A stretch of DNA of 64,000 bases from Micromonospora sp. CB01531 (GCF_001905095.1 NZ_LWLS01000069.1:1-64000), one strand, 5' to 3'; shown: positions 24,571 to 33,270, numbered from the stretch's first letter. Notes: generated by a model from the letters alone, not told the origin. A program made the numbers and translations.

Positions 24571-25635
24571 TCACGGCGTTTCAGGCTGCGCGGAGAACAG
24601 ATCGGGCACGGGAGGGGCGTCGGTGCCAAATGTACCATTCGGCGGCGTACGCCCCAGATGGTGCCAGGCAGCCTCGGTGGCGACCCGACCCCGGGGCGTA
24701 CGCGCCAGCAGCCCCGCCCGCACCAGGAACGGCTCGCAGACCTCCTCGACCGTGTCCGGCTGCTCCCCCACCGCCACGGCGAGGGTGGAGAGCCCCACCG
24801 GACCGCCCCGGAACGAGTCGACCAGCGCGATGAGCACCGCCCGGTCCAGCCGATCCAGCCCGAGCGCGTCGACGTCGTACACGGTCAGGGCGGCCTGGGC
24901 GGTCTCCCGGGTGACCACGCCGTCGGCCCGGACCTCGGCGAAGTCGCGGACCCGGCGCAGCAGCCGGTTGGCGATCCGGGGCGTCCCCCGCGACCGGCCG
25001 GCGATCTCGGCGGCGCCCTCGTCGGTGATCGGCACGCCGAGAATCCGCGCCGAGCGGTGCAGCAGCGACTCCAGGTCGGCCGGGGCGTAGAAGTCCAGGT
25101 GGGCGACGAAGCCGAACCGGTCCCGCATCGGCCCGGTGAGCAGGCCGGAGCGGGTGGTCGCGCCGACCAGGGTGAACGGCTCCACGTCCAGTGGGATCGC
25201 GGTCGCGCCGGGGCCCTTGCCGACCACCACGTCGACCCGGAAGTCCTCCATCGCGCTGTAGAGCAGCTCCTCGGCCGGCTTGGCGATCCGGTGGATCTCG
25301 TCGATGAACAGCACGTCGCCCTCGGCGAGGCTGGTCAGGATGGCGGCCAGATCGCCGGAGCGCTCGATGGCCGGCCCGCTGGTCACCCGGATCCCCGAAC
25401 CCAACTCGGCCGCCACGATGTTGGCCAGGGTGGTCTTACCCAAGCCAGGCGGCCCCGACAAGAGGATGTGGTCGGGCGGGGAGCCGCGCCGCATCGCGCC
25501 CTTGAGCAGCAGGTCGAGCTGGTCGCGGACCCGGTGCTGGGCGATGAACTCCTCCAGGCGCTTCGGCCGGACGCTGGCCTCCGCGTCCCGTTCCGCGTCG
25601 CTGACGAAGGCCGAGACCAGGTTCTCCCCCGTCAT
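24571..25635 (-). CDS. ruvB: Holliday junction branch-migration helicase RuvB
   Basis: 354 residues. AAA+ motor of the RuvAB complex: RPKRLEEFIAQHRVRDQLDLLL, Walker A SGPPGLGKTTLA (about residue 60), Walker B LFIDEIHRI, sensor ATTRSGLLTGPMRDRFG and a C-terminal winged helix (VGLSTLAVAVGEQPDTVEEVCEPFLVRAGLLARTPRGRVAT). ATG 25635 overlaps the ruvA stop by ATGA, giving the coupled order ruvC-ruvA-ruvB. It drives branch migration during recombination repair. Confidence 0.98.
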   Translation of the reverse strand: MTGENLVSAFVSDAERDAEASVRPKRLEEFIAQHRVRDQLDLLLKGAMRRGSPPDHILLSGPPGLGKTTLANIVAAELGSGIRVTSGPAIERSGDLAAILTSLAEGDVLFIDEIHRIAKPAEELLYSAMEDFRVDVVVGKGPGATAIPLDVEPFTLVGATTRSGLLTGPMRDRFGFVAHLDFYAPADLESLLHRSARILGVPITDEGAAEIAGRSRGTPRIANRLLRRVRDFAEVRADGVVTRETAQAALTVYDVDALGLDRLDRAVLIALVDSFRGGPVGLSTLAVAVGEQPDTVEEVCEPFLVRAGLLARTPRGRVATEAAWHHLGRTPPNGTFGTDAPPVPDLFSAQPETP

Positions 25636-26234
25636 CGGGTGCGGCCCAGGAGGCGGATGGCCTGCTTGAGCAGGACCGGCACCGGCGGGGTCGCCCCGTC
25701 GACGGTCTCGGCGACCGCGGCGACGGCCTGCTCGGCCTGGGCGGCCGTCCAACCGAGCCCGACCAGGGCCTGGCGCACCTGCTCCGGCCAGGCGCCCGCG
25801 GTCACCCCGGCCGCGCCGTCCGGACCGACCGGCACCGGGCCGATCCGGTCGCGCAGTTCGAGGACGAGGCGCTCCGCGCCCTTCTTGCCGATGCCCGGCA
25901 CCCGGGTCAGCGCGGCGGTGTCGGCGTTGGCGATGGCCTTGCGGACCGCGTCCGGGGTGTGCACGGCGAGCACCGCCTGGGCCAGCCGGGGGCCCACCCC
26001 GCTGGCGGTTTGCAGCAGCTCGAAGAGCTGCTTGGCGTCGTCGTCGGCGAAGCCGTAGAGGGTGAGCGAGTCCTCCCGGACGACCAGGCTGGTGGCGAGC
26101 CGGGCCGGCTGGCCGACCCGCAGCTCGGCGAGGGTGCCGGGGGCGCACTGCACCGCCAGGCCGATGCCGCCCACCTCCACCACCGCGTGGTCCGGACCGG
26201 TCGCGGTCACCGTGCCGCGCACGCTGGCGATCAT
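25632..26234 (-). CDS. ruvA: Holliday junction DNA helicase subunit RuvA
   Basis: 200 residues: the N-terminal OB fold starts MIASVRGTVTATGPDHAVVEVGGIG, followed by two helix-hairpin-helix motifs (LLQTASGVGPRLAQAVLAV and LTRVPGIGKKGAERLVLEL) that grip the junction arms, and a C-terminal RuvB-binding domain (VRQALVGLGWTAAQAEQAV). It overlaps ruvC upstream and ruvB downstream by ATGA on both sides. Confidence 0.98.
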   Translation of the reverse strand: MIASVRGTVTATGPDHAVVEVGGIGLAVQCAPGTLAELRVGQPARLATSLVVREDSLTLYGFADDDAKQLFELLQTASGVGPRLAQAVLAVHTPDAVRKAIANADTAALTRVPGIGKKGAERLVLELRDRIGPVPVGPDGAAGVTAGAWPEQVRQALVGLGWTAAQAEQAVAAVAETVDGATPPVPVLLKQAIRLLGRTR

Positions 26235-26758
26235 CGGGTTCCTCCTCGTCGTGCCCGCTCGGCCGCGGCGGCCAGCTTAGATCGGGTCCCGCCGCGCCAG
26301 ATGTGGCAGATGGCCAGGGCCAGGGCGTCGGCGGCGTCGGCGGGCCGGGGCGGCTCGGGCAGCCGCAGCAGCCGGGTGACCATCGCGGTCATCTGTGCCT
26401 TGTCGGCCTGACCGGAACCGGTCACCGCCGCCTTGACCTCGCTGGGGGTGTAGGTCTGCACGGGCAGCCCGACGCGCGCGCCGGCGAGCACGGCGATCCC
26501 GCTGGCCTGGGCGGTGCCCATCACGGTGCGGACGTTGTGCTGGCTGAACACCCGCTCCACGGCGACCGCGTCCGGCCGGTGTTCGGCGATCAGATCGGCG
26601 AGCGAGCGGTCCAGGTGCAGCAGGCGCAGCGGCAGTTCGTCCTCGGGATCGGTGTAGACGACGTAGTAGGCGACCAGCGTGCAGGGCCGCCCCGGCACGC
26701 CCTCGACCACGCCGACCCCGCACCGGGTCAGCCCCGGGTCGACGCCGAGCACCCGCAC
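26231..26758 (-). CDS. ruvC: Crossover junction endodeoxyribonuclease RuvC
   Basis: 175 residues. The RNase H-like resolvase has its first catalytic Asp in VRVLGVDPGLTRCGVGVV, a Glu in AVERVFSQHNVRTVMGTAQASG and the C-terminal acidic pair in RPADAADALALAICH. GTG 26758 has a strong GGGGAGGAGG upstream and heads the ruvCAB operon. It cuts Holliday junctions presented by RuvAB. Confidence 0.98.
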   Translation of the reverse strand: MRVLGVDPGLTRCGVGVVEGVPGRPCTLVAYYVVYTDPEDELPLRLLHLDRSLADLIAEHRPDAVAVERVFSQHNVRTVMGTAQASGIAVLAGARVGLPVQTYTPSEVKAAVTGSGQADKAQMTAMVTRLLRLPEPPRPADAADALALAICHIWRGGTRSKLAAAAERARRGGTR

Positions 26759-26874
26759 GCCGCCTCCTCCCCGACCGCCAGCAGTACGTGTGTTCGACAC
26801 CCTACCGATCCACTCCGATGCCCGTCGGGGCGGACACGCCGTCGGGGGCGAACCGCCGAGCGACGCACCACCCG

Positions 26875-27192
26875 CTACATCCGAGCGTCGTCGATCGCGA
26901 CGGACACCCGGACCACGTCGCCGTCGTCCTTGCCGGCCCTGATCCGCGCCGGCACGGGCAGCAGCCAGCCGTGCCGCCGATCCCGCCAGACGCTGGTCGA
27001 CCAGGTGCGGCCGTCCACGGTGGCGACAACCGGCACCCGGCCGAACGGCCCGGCCGCGGACGGGGCGTACGCCTCCGGCACCGGGGCGAAGACCCATCCG
27101 CCCGCGCCCGACCACCGGAACAGGCTGGCCGGGAAGCTGGCCGCCGGCTCGGAGCTGTCCGCCCGTCCGGTGCCTGCCCGGGTCTCCGTCAC
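26875..27192 (-). CDS. DUF1905 domain protein
   Basis: 105 residues. The core FRWSGAGGWVFAPVPEAY, followed by FGRVPVVATVDGRTWSTSVWRDRRHGWLLPVPARIR and GDVVRVSVAID, matches the small beta-barrel DUF1905 family. In other bacteria this domain is often joined to a YdeI/OmdA domain, which is absent here. GTG 27192 gives MTETRAGTGRADSSE. Other upstream starts would only add low-complexity Arg/Pro sequence. Function unknown. Divergent from the dehydrogenase at 27412. Confidence 0.82.
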   Translation of the reverse strand: MTETRAGTGRADSSEPAASFPASLFRWSGAGGWVFAPVPEAYAPSAAGPFGRVPVVATVDGRTWSTSVWRDRRHGWLLPVPARIRAGKDDGDVVRVSVAIDDARM

Positions 27193-27411
27193 GTCCCACC
27201 GTCCGTCGCGCTCCGCCACCCGCTGCCGATGCCTGCCGCCGGTCACTCTGCCAGGCACCTCCGACACAGCCGGCCGGCGAGCCGGGCGACGGCGCCGACC
27301 GCCAGGGCCAGCCGGGGCGGCGCGGGTCGCGTCCGCCCACACACCCCTCGGGCGGAGTATGTGTCCGCACGCCATGTGCGCCCGGCCACACAGCTCGTAA
27401 CTTCATGCGCC

Positions 27412-28194
27412 ATGACGGCAGAACCCGTGGCGGTCCCCCACGTCGTACGCGTCGACCTCTCCGGTCGCAGCGCCCTGGTGACCGGTGGTGGCAGCGGCAT
27501 CGGACGGGCCTGCGCCCTGCGCCTGGCGGCGGCCGGCGCGGCGGTGCTGGTGGTCGACCGCAACGTGGAGGCGGCCAAGGCGGTGGCCGCCGAAGCCGCC
27601 GGCCGCGCCGAGGGGATCGACCTAGCCGACCCGGCCGCGGTGGACCGGCTGGACGTCGACGTGGACATCGTGGTCAACAACGCCGGCCTGCAGCACGTCG
27701 CGCCGGTCCAGGACTTCCCCGTCGAGCGCTTCGAGTACATCCAGCGGGTGATGGTGGAGGCGCCGTTCCGGCTGATCCGGCGGTCGCTGCCGCACATGTA
27801 CGCCAACGGCTGGGGACGGATCGTCAACATCTCCTCGGTGCACGGGCTGCGCGCCTCGCCGTACAAGGCGGCGTACGTCTCGGCCAAGCACGCCCTGGAG
27901 GGGTTGTCGAAGGTGGTCGCCCTGGAGGGCGCCGCGCACGGGGTGACCGCCAACTGCATCAACCCGGCGTACGTGCGGACGGCGCTGGTGGAGAGCCAGA
28001 TCGCCGACCAGGCGGCCACCCACGGCATCGGCGAGGACGAGGTGGTCGAGAAGATCATGCTGGCCCGGGCGGCGATCAAGCGGCTGATCGAGCCAGAGGA
28101 GGTGGCGGAACTGGTGGCGTACCTGTGCTCCCCGCCGGCCTCGTTCATCACCGGCGCCTCGATCGCCCTCGACGGGGGCTGGACGGCGAACTAG
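27412..28194 (+). CDS. 3-hydroxybutyrate dehydrogenase-like SDR
   Basis: 260 residues, classical short-chain dehydrogenase. Cofactor loop VTGGGSGIGRAC, NNAG, catalytic Ser in NISSVHGL, and YVSAKHALEGL (YxxxK). VHGLRASPYKAAYVSAKHALEGLSKVVALE and NCINPAYVRTALVESQI are close to bacterial D-3-hydroxybutyrate dehydrogenases, which oxidise 3-hydroxybutyrate to acetoacetate with NAD+. No Shine-Dalgarno is obvious before ATG 27412, so a leaderless or near-leaderless mRNA is possible. A GAF/PucR-type regulator starts 14 bp after its stop. Confidence 0.88.
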   Translation: MTAEPVAVPHVVRVDLSGRSALVTGGGSGIGRACALRLAAAGAAVLVVDRNVEAAKAVAAEAAGRAEGIDLADPAAVDRLDVDVDIVVNNAGLQHVAPVQDFPVERFEYIQRVMVEAPFRLIRRSLPHMYANGWGRIVNISSVHGLRASPYKAAYVSAKHALEGLSKVVALEGAAHGVTANCINPAYVRTALVESQIADQAATHGIGEDEVVEKIMLARAAIKRLIEPEEVAELVAYLCSPPASFITGASIALDGGWTAN

Positions 28195-28208
28195 TGGCGC
28201 CCCGCACA

Positions 28209-30128
28209 ATGTCGGTCATGTCGTCGCCGGTTGAGTTTCTCGAGCTGCTGGCCCGGGAGGCCGCCGCGGTGGAGTTCGAAGGGCCGTTGGTCGCGGCCCG
28301 GGCCGCCGGCCTGCCGGCCGAGCGGCTCGCCGAGTTGGAGCAGGCGAAGGTGGTGGCGCTGCGGGTCCGCGCGCTGCTGGAGCGCCGGCGCCGCCGGGAG
28401 ATCGAGCTCTCCGGCCTGTACGACACGGCCAGCGACCTGGCCGGGCTGCGCGACCTGGACGACGTCCTGCGGGCCATCGTGCACCGGGCCCGGAACCTGC
28501 TGGGCACCGACGTGGCGTACATGACGCTCAACGACGAGGAGCGCGGCGACACGTACATGCGGGTCACCGACGGCTCGATCTCGGCCCGGTTCCAGCGGCT
28601 GCGACTGGAGATGGGCGACGGCCTGGGCGGCCTGGTGGCCCAGACCGGCACCCCCTACGTCACCAGCAACTACCAGGTGGACGACCGGTTCAAGCACACC
28701 GGGGAAATCGACGGCGGGGTGGGCGAGGAGGGCCTGGTGGCGATCCTCGGGGTGCCGCTGCGGCTCGGGTCGAGCGTGATCGGCGTGCTGTACGCGGCCA
28801 ACCGGTCGGCCCGGCCGTTCGCCCGGGAGGAGGTGTCGCTGCTGGTCTCCCTCGCGGCGCACGCGGCGGTGGCGATCGACACCGCCCGGCTGCTCGCGGA
28901 GACCCGCTCGGCGCTGGAGGAACTGTCGGCGGCGAACAGCACCATCCGGGCGCACAGCAGCTCGGTGGAGCGGGCCGCTGCCGCACACGACCGGATGACC
29001 GCCCTGGTGGTACGCGGCGGTGGGATGGAGGACGTGGCGGCGGCGGTGACCGAGGTGCTCGGCGGGGCGTTGCTGGCGCTGGACGCCGAGGGGCGGCGGT
29101 TGGCCCGGGTGGGCGAGATCGACGAGCCGGACCGGGCCGACATCGTGGAGGCGGTGGCCGCGTCCCGGACCGAGGGGCGCAGCGTGCGCCGCGGCCCGCT
29201 CTGGTACGCCGCGGTGGTGGCCGGCGCGGAGAACCTGGGCGCGCTGGTGCTGCGCCCGGACGGGGAGCTGGTCGACGCGGACCAGCGGATCCTCGAGCGG
29301 GCGGCGCTGGTGACCGCGCTGCTGCTGCTGTTCCGGCGGACCGTGGCCGAGGCCGAGGGCCGGGTCCGGGGCGAGCTGCTGGACGACCTGATCGCCCGGC
29401 CGCTGCGGGACACCGACGCGCTGCGCAGCCGGGCCCGCCGCCTCGGGGTGGACCTGGACGCCCCGCATGTGCTGGTGGCCGTGGGCGACGACGCCATCGC
29501 CGCGACCGGCTCGGCCCGGCAGCGGGTGCTCTCCTGGGCCACCACGTACGCCTCGACGCGGGGCGGGCTGGCCGCGGCGCGGGACGGCCGGGTGGTGCTG
29601 ATGCTGCCCGGCAAGGACGCCGGCGGCGCGGCGCGCGCGGTGGCCCGGGACCTGTCCCGGGTGACCGGCCGGCCGGTGACCGCCGGCGCGAGCGGGCCGT
29701 CCACCGGGCCGGCGTCGCTGGCCACCACATTCGCCGAGGCGGAACGGTGCCTGACCGCGCTGGGCGCGCTGGGCCGCGCCGGGCAGGGCGCGAGCACGGC
29801 CGAGCTGGGCTTCGTCGGGCTGCTGCTGGGCGCGGTCGGGGACTCGGGCGACCGGGACGTCGCCCGGTTCCTCACCGCGACCGTGGGGCCGGTGGTGGAC
29901 TACGACGCCCGGCGGGGCACCGCGCTGGTCAAGACGCTGGAGGCGTACTTCGGGGTGGGCGGCAGCCTGGCCCGGGCGGCGGAGCTGCTGCACGTGCACG
30001 TCAACACGGTCACCCAGCGGCTGGAGCGGGTCGGGCAGCTGCTCGGCGCGGACTGGCAGAAGCCGGAACGCGCCCTGGAGGTGCAGTTGGCGCTCCGCCT
30101 GCACCGGCTGCGTACCCCCGCCGGCTGA
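28209..30128 (+). CDS. GAF-domain regulator with PucR/CdaR-type C-terminal HTH
   Basis: 639 residues. An N-terminal coiled region is followed by a GAF domain (about 80-245; DDVLRAIVHRARNLLGTDVAYMTLNDEERG ... HAAVAIDTARLLAE), a second PAS/GAF-like part, a GGDEF-like degenerate segment and the C-terminal PucR helix-turn-helix (LVKTLEAYFGVGGSLARAAELLHVHVNTVTQRLERVGQLLG). Regulators of this class sense a metabolite and activate an adjacent catabolic gene. Here that is the 3-hydroxybutyrate-type dehydrogenase directly upstream. Start ATG 28209 or 28218. Both have a weak Shine-Dalgarno. Confidence 0.9.
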   Translation: MSVMSSPVEFLELLAREAAAVEFEGPLVAARAAGLPAERLAELEQAKVVALRVRALLERRRRREIELSGLYDTASDLAGLRDLDDVLRAIVHRARNLLGTDVAYMTLNDEERGDTYMRVTDGSISARFQRLRLEMGDGLGGLVAQTGTPYVTSNYQVDDRFKHTGEIDGGVGEEGLVAILGVPLRLGSSVIGVLYAANRSARPFAREEVSLLVSLAAHAAVAIDTARLLAETRSALEELSAANSTIRAHSSSVERAAAAHDRMTALVVRGGGMEDVAAAVTEVLGGALLALDAEGRRLARVGEIDEPDRADIVEAVAASRTEGRSVRRGPLWYAAVVAGAENLGALVLRPDGELVDADQRILERAALVTALLLLFRRTVAEAEGRVRGELLDDLIARPLRDTDALRSRARRLGVDLDAPHVLVAVGDDAIAATGSARQRVLSWATTYASTRGGLAAARDGRVVLMLPGKDAGGAARAVARDLSRVTGRPVTAGASGPSTGPASLATTFAEAERCLTALGALGRAGQGASTAELGFVGLLLGAVGDSGDRDVARFLTATVGPVVDYDARRGTALVKTLEAYFGVGGSLARAAELLHVHVNTVTQRLERVGQLLGADWQKPERALEVQLALRLHRLRTPAG

Positions 30129-30242
30129 GCCACCGCGGCAGGTGCGGCGGATGCCCCACCGGCTCGCCGGTCCGGCGGGAAGCGGGTGGCCCGGACACCG
30201 CCGCGGCGCCGGTGTCGGGTCATCCGGCGGAGGCGACCTCGG

Positions 30243-30851
30243 TCAGCGGGCGCGGAGGCCGTCCAGGACGGCGTCGACGATCCGCTCGGGCAGGATCCGG
30301 TCGTCCAGTTCGGGCTGCCAGCGCAGCATCCGCTGCATCAGCATCGGCCCGCTCAGCAACGCCATCGCCAGCTCGACGTCCAGGTCGGCGCGGAGTTCCC
30401 CGCTGCGTACGCCGCGCTCGAGCACCTGGCGCATCAGCTTCCGGCGCGGTTCGACCATGGTCTGGTAGAGCCGGTAGTGGGCCGGGCTGCGGTTCACCTC
30501 GGGCACCAGGCAGGGCATGATCTTCGCGGCCCGGGGATCGACGTTGTGCCCGATCGCGCCGACCAGGAGCACCATGTCGTCCCGGACGGAGTGGCCGGCC
30601 GGCTGGGGCGGGGTGCCCTTGAGGGTGCGCAGCGCGTCGAGCAGCAGGGCGTCCTTGCCGGGCCACCGGCGGTAGATGGTGGCCTTGCCGACCCCGGCGC
30701 GGGCGGCGATCGCCTCGATGGAGAGCGTCTCGATCGTGTTGCCCTCGGCGAGCAGGTCCAGGGTCGCCTGCACGATCGCCTCGTCCGCGCGGATGCTCCG
30801 CGGTCGCCCGGGCGACCGCGGAGCATCGGCGGTGGAACTCATGTCAGACAT
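30243..30851 (-). CDS. TetR/AcrR transcriptional regulator of the adjacent MFS pump
   Basis: 202 residues. The helix-turn-helix is ETLSIEAIAARAGVGKATIYRRWPGKDALLLDALR (about residues 40-75). The C-terminal ligand domain contains PMLMQRMLRWQPELDDRILPERIVDAVLDGL, of the TetR_C_11 type. Start ATG 30851 or 30842. It lies 11 bp downstream of the MFS gene on the same strand, so the pump and its presumed repressor are cotranscribed, controlled from the palindromes upstream of the pump. Confidence 0.9.
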   Translation of the reverse strand: MSDMSSTADAPRSPGRPRSIRADEAIVQATLDLLAEGNTIETLSIEAIAARAGVGKATIYRRWPGKDALLLDALRTLKGTPPQPAGHSVRDDMVLLVGAIGHNVDPRAAKIMPCLVPEVNRSPAHYRLYQTMVEPRRKLMRQVLERGVRSGELRADLDVELAMALLSGPMLMQRMLRWQPELDDRILPERIVDAVLDGLRAR

Positions 30852-30862
30852 TGTCGCCGAAC

Positions 30863-32431
30863 CTACGCGGTCCCAGCCAACTCCGGTTCGGCGGCCGCTC
30901 GGGCGTCGGCCGGAGCGAGCACCGGGCGGCCCGGCATCCAGCGGAGCACGATGACGATGCCGAGCGCGGCCACCAGCGCGGAGAGCCCCGCCGCCCAGTG
31001 CATCGCCGACACGAAAGAGTCGTTGGCCGCGGCGATCAGCCGCGGCGCGGCCGGCCCGAGCTGCGCCGCCGCCGCGTACGCGCCGGAGATGGACTCCTCG
31101 GCCGCCGCCCGGGCCGGGGCGGGCAGGCCGTCGAGCGCCGTGACGACGTCGCCCCGGTAGACCGCGGAGAGCACCGAGCCGAGCACCGCCACGCCGAGCG
31201 CACCGGCCACCTGGCGGACGGTGTTGCTGACCGCCGAGCCGACGCCGGCCTTCTCCCGAGGCAGCGCCGACATGATCGACTCCGTGGCCGGTGGCATGAT
31301 GTTGGCCATCCCGGTGCCCTGGAGGAAGGTCAGGACCAGGACGATCCAGATCGGTGTGACCGCGTCGACGAAGACGAACGCGCCGAGCGCCACCGCGGTC
31401 AACGCGAGGCCGACCAGCGCGACGGCCCGACCACCGAAGCGGCGGACCATCGCCGCGCTGCGCGGCGCGAAGAACAGCTGCGCCGCGGCGAACGGCAGGA
31501 AGAGCAGACCGGTCTCCAGCGGGCTGTAGCCGCGGACCAGCTGGAGGTAGAACGCGTTGAAGAACATCACGCCCATCGCGGCGAAGAACACCAGCCCGAC
31601 CAGCGCCACCGGGGCGGCGAACCGGGGCACCCGGAACAGCCGGACGTCCAGCGACGGGTGGTCGCTACGCAGCTCGTGGGAGACGAACCAGGCCAGCACG
31701 GCCAGCCCGCCGACGATGGCGACCCAGACCGGCAGTCGGTCGAAGCCGTGCTCGCCGCCGTCGATGATGCCGTAGGTGAGCGCGACCAGGCCGACCACGG
31801 ACAGCAGCACGCCGAAAAGGTCCACCCGGCCCGGGTTCGGGTCGCGGGACTCCGGCACCAGCAGCGCAACTAGCACCACGCCGAGCACCACCACCGGCAC
31901 GTTGATCAGGAAGACCGAGCCCCACCAGTAGTGCTCCAGCAGGGCGCCGCCGAGGACCGGACCGATCGCCACGGCGAGGCCGACCGCACCGGCCCAGACA
32001 CCGATCGCCCGGGCCCGCTCCCGGGGGTCGAAGACGTTGGAGATGATCGACAGCGTCACCGGCATGATGGCCGCGCCACCGACACCCATCAGGGCGCGGG
32101 CGCCGATCAGCTGCGCCGGGTCCTGGGCGTACGCCGACAGCAGCGACGCCAGGCCGAACAGTGCCAGGCCGACCAGCAGGAAACGCTTGCGGCCGAGGCG
32201 GTCGCCCAGGACGCCGAAGGTGAAGAGCAGACCGGCGAACACCAGTGTGTAGGAGTTGATGGCCCACTCCAGCTCGCCCTGGCTAGCACCGAGGCCGTGC
32301 ACCGGGTCGGCCAGGGTACGCAGGGCGACGTTGAGAATCGTGTTGTCGAGGACGACCACGAGGAGGCTGATCACCAGCACCCCCAGGATCGCCCACCTCC
32401 TCGGGTGTCCGGTGTTCTCGTGCGGTTCCAT
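30863..32431 (-). CDS. MFS drug:H+ antiporter, DHA2 (EmrB/QacA) family
   Basis: 522 residues with 14 predicted membrane segments. Motif A GVLGDRLGRKRFLLVGL between TM2 and TM3, VVVLDNTILNVALRTL in TM1 (motif D1 of DHA2) and GGAAIMPVTLSII (TM4) are typical. The long extracytoplasmic loop near the C-terminus (DVVTALDGLPAPARAAAEESISGAYAAA) is found in many actinomycete QacA-like exporters. It exports lipophilic compounds or antibiotics in exchange for protons. ATG 32431, first gene of the pump-TetR operon. Confidence 0.93.
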   Translation of the reverse strand: MEPHENTGHPRRWAILGVLVISLLVVVLDNTILNVALRTLADPVHGLGASQGELEWAINSYTLVFAGLLFTFGVLGDRLGRKRFLLVGLALFGLASLLSAYAQDPAQLIGARALMGVGGAAIMPVTLSIISNVFDPRERARAIGVWAGAVGLAVAIGPVLGGALLEHYWWGSVFLINVPVVVLGVVLVALLVPESRDPNPGRVDLFGVLLSVVGLVALTYGIIDGGEHGFDRLPVWVAIVGGLAVLAWFVSHELRSDHPSLDVRLFRVPRFAAPVALVGLVFFAAMGVMFFNAFYLQLVRGYSPLETGLLFLPFAAAQLFFAPRSAAMVRRFGGRAVALVGLALTAVALGAFVFVDAVTPIWIVLVLTFLQGTGMANIMPPATESIMSALPREKAGVGSAVSNTVRQVAGALGVAVLGSVLSAVYRGDVVTALDGLPAPARAAAEESISGAYAAAAQLGPAAPRLIAAANDSFVSAMHWAAGLSALVAALGIVIVLRWMPGRPVLAPADARAAAEPELAGTA

Positions 32432-32463
32432 CCCGGTTCTCCCCCCGGTTCACCCGCGTCGAA

Positions 32464-32536
32464 ATACGATACGGGGCAGACTCGTAACGGCCCGAGCGTA
32501 AGCGAGCGAGTTTCGATACGGAACCGGTTCGTATCG
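32464..32536. promoter_or_regulatory. Promoter/operator of the MFS-TetR operon
   Basis: An imperfect palindrome CGATACGGAACCGGTTCGTATCG spans 32514-32536. A second copy of its half-site (ATACGATACGG) lies at 32464-32474, close to the pump start. The 23-bp element has the size and symmetry of a TetR dimer-pair site. This links the TetR at 30243 to its own operon. Confidence 0.7.
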
Positions 32537-32715
32537 TTTGTGCCCCAGGTCACGTGCCCGGTCAGGCTTTGATCCCTCCGCCGGCCACGGCGCGCCACAC
32601 CCCCGTGGTCCGGCGCCGTCCGAATGCCCACCCTCCGTGGTTCGCCCCCGTGTACGGGGCCGGCGCCGCACCCTGACTAGCCCGCCCTCATCCCGCACCC
32701 GTGCGCCCAGTGGCG

Positions 32716-32773
32716 CACTTTCGCCGAAAGTGAGGCCTTCCGGCGGCCCGAGGGGCCACTTTCCCCGAAAGTG
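32716..32773. repeat. Pair of CACTTTC-GAAAGTG hairpins
   Basis: CACTTTCGCCGAAAGTG at 32716-32732 and CACTTTCCCCGAAAGTG at 32757-32773 are nearly identical 7-8-bp palindromes 41 bp apart. They share the YTTTCSSSGAAAR core with the palindromes at 12077-12141. Confidence 0.8.
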
Positions 32774-32785
32774 TCGCCTCGTTCG

Positions 32786-32846
32786 TTGTGCCGGGGCGGT
32801 GATCGACTCCGTGTTTGTTGCGCCGGGGCGGTGATCGACTCCGTGT
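32786..32846. repeat. Two-copy direct repeat, 32-bp period
   Basis: GCCGGGGCGGTGATCGACTC with flanks up to CCGTGT occurs at 32790-32814 and, with a one-base change before it, at 32822-32846. Confidence 0.85.
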
Positions 32847-33001
32847 GCGGTATGTGGGGGTGTCGTGGGTGCCGGATACCGCCTCGTGCGGTACCTGGAG
32901 TGGATCTACGGGGGTTGCCGGCCGCCCGGGCGTTGTGGCTGGCGATGTCCGGTTTGCGGGTGACGGTCGGCATCCTCTGCCTGGAATCTCCGGCGGCCGG
33001 G

Positions 33002-33270
33002 GGTCGTTGGACACGGGTGCACGGCCGAGTAAGGCACCCCGCGAGCCGGGGTGGCCAGGCCCGGAATGATGGCGGGCCCCGGTCGTTGTACATGAACCAC
33101 GCGACCGATGCCCGGTGAGCCGGGGTGGTCGGGCCCGGAATGATGGTGGGCCGCCGGTCGTTGCACATGAACCACGCGACCGATGCCCCCGTGTGGTGGG
33201 GTGGTCGGGCCCGGAATGTTGGCGGGCCGCCGGTCGTTGGACATGGTCCCGGCGCCGCAAAGAGGCGAAC
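33002..33270. repeat. Tandem ~75-bp repeats, three full copies and a partial one
   Basis: Full copies start at about 33046, 33120 and 33196 (periods 74 and 76 bp). A degenerate fourth copy is represented by the GTCGTTGGACACG at 33002. Landmarks per copy are CGGGGTGG, GGCCCGGAATGATGG, GTCGTTGnACATG and, in copies 1 and 2, AACCACGCGACCGATGCCC. Within a unit, GGGCCC-N11-GGGCC and CGGTCG-N16-CGACCG form possible hairpins. The unit length is not a multiple of three and no frame has a Shine-Dalgarno, so this is not a protein repeat. Confidence 0.85.

Noticed and set aside
27405..28208. Possible N-terminal extension of the GAF/PucR regulator by about 270 residues
   Set aside because: This part is an alternative frame of the 3-hydroxybutyrate dehydrogenase gene. 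The regulator's own sequence begins at about 28209.
32677..33260. Minus-strand frames encoding repeated HSGPDHP/RGSC peptides
   Set aside because: They only translate the 75-bp DNA repeats, whose length is not a multiple of three. There is no Shine-Dalgarno and several overlapping frames are equally open.
33046..33270. CRISPR array
   Set aside because: Units are similar over nearly their whole length with no unique spacers, and no cas genes are present.
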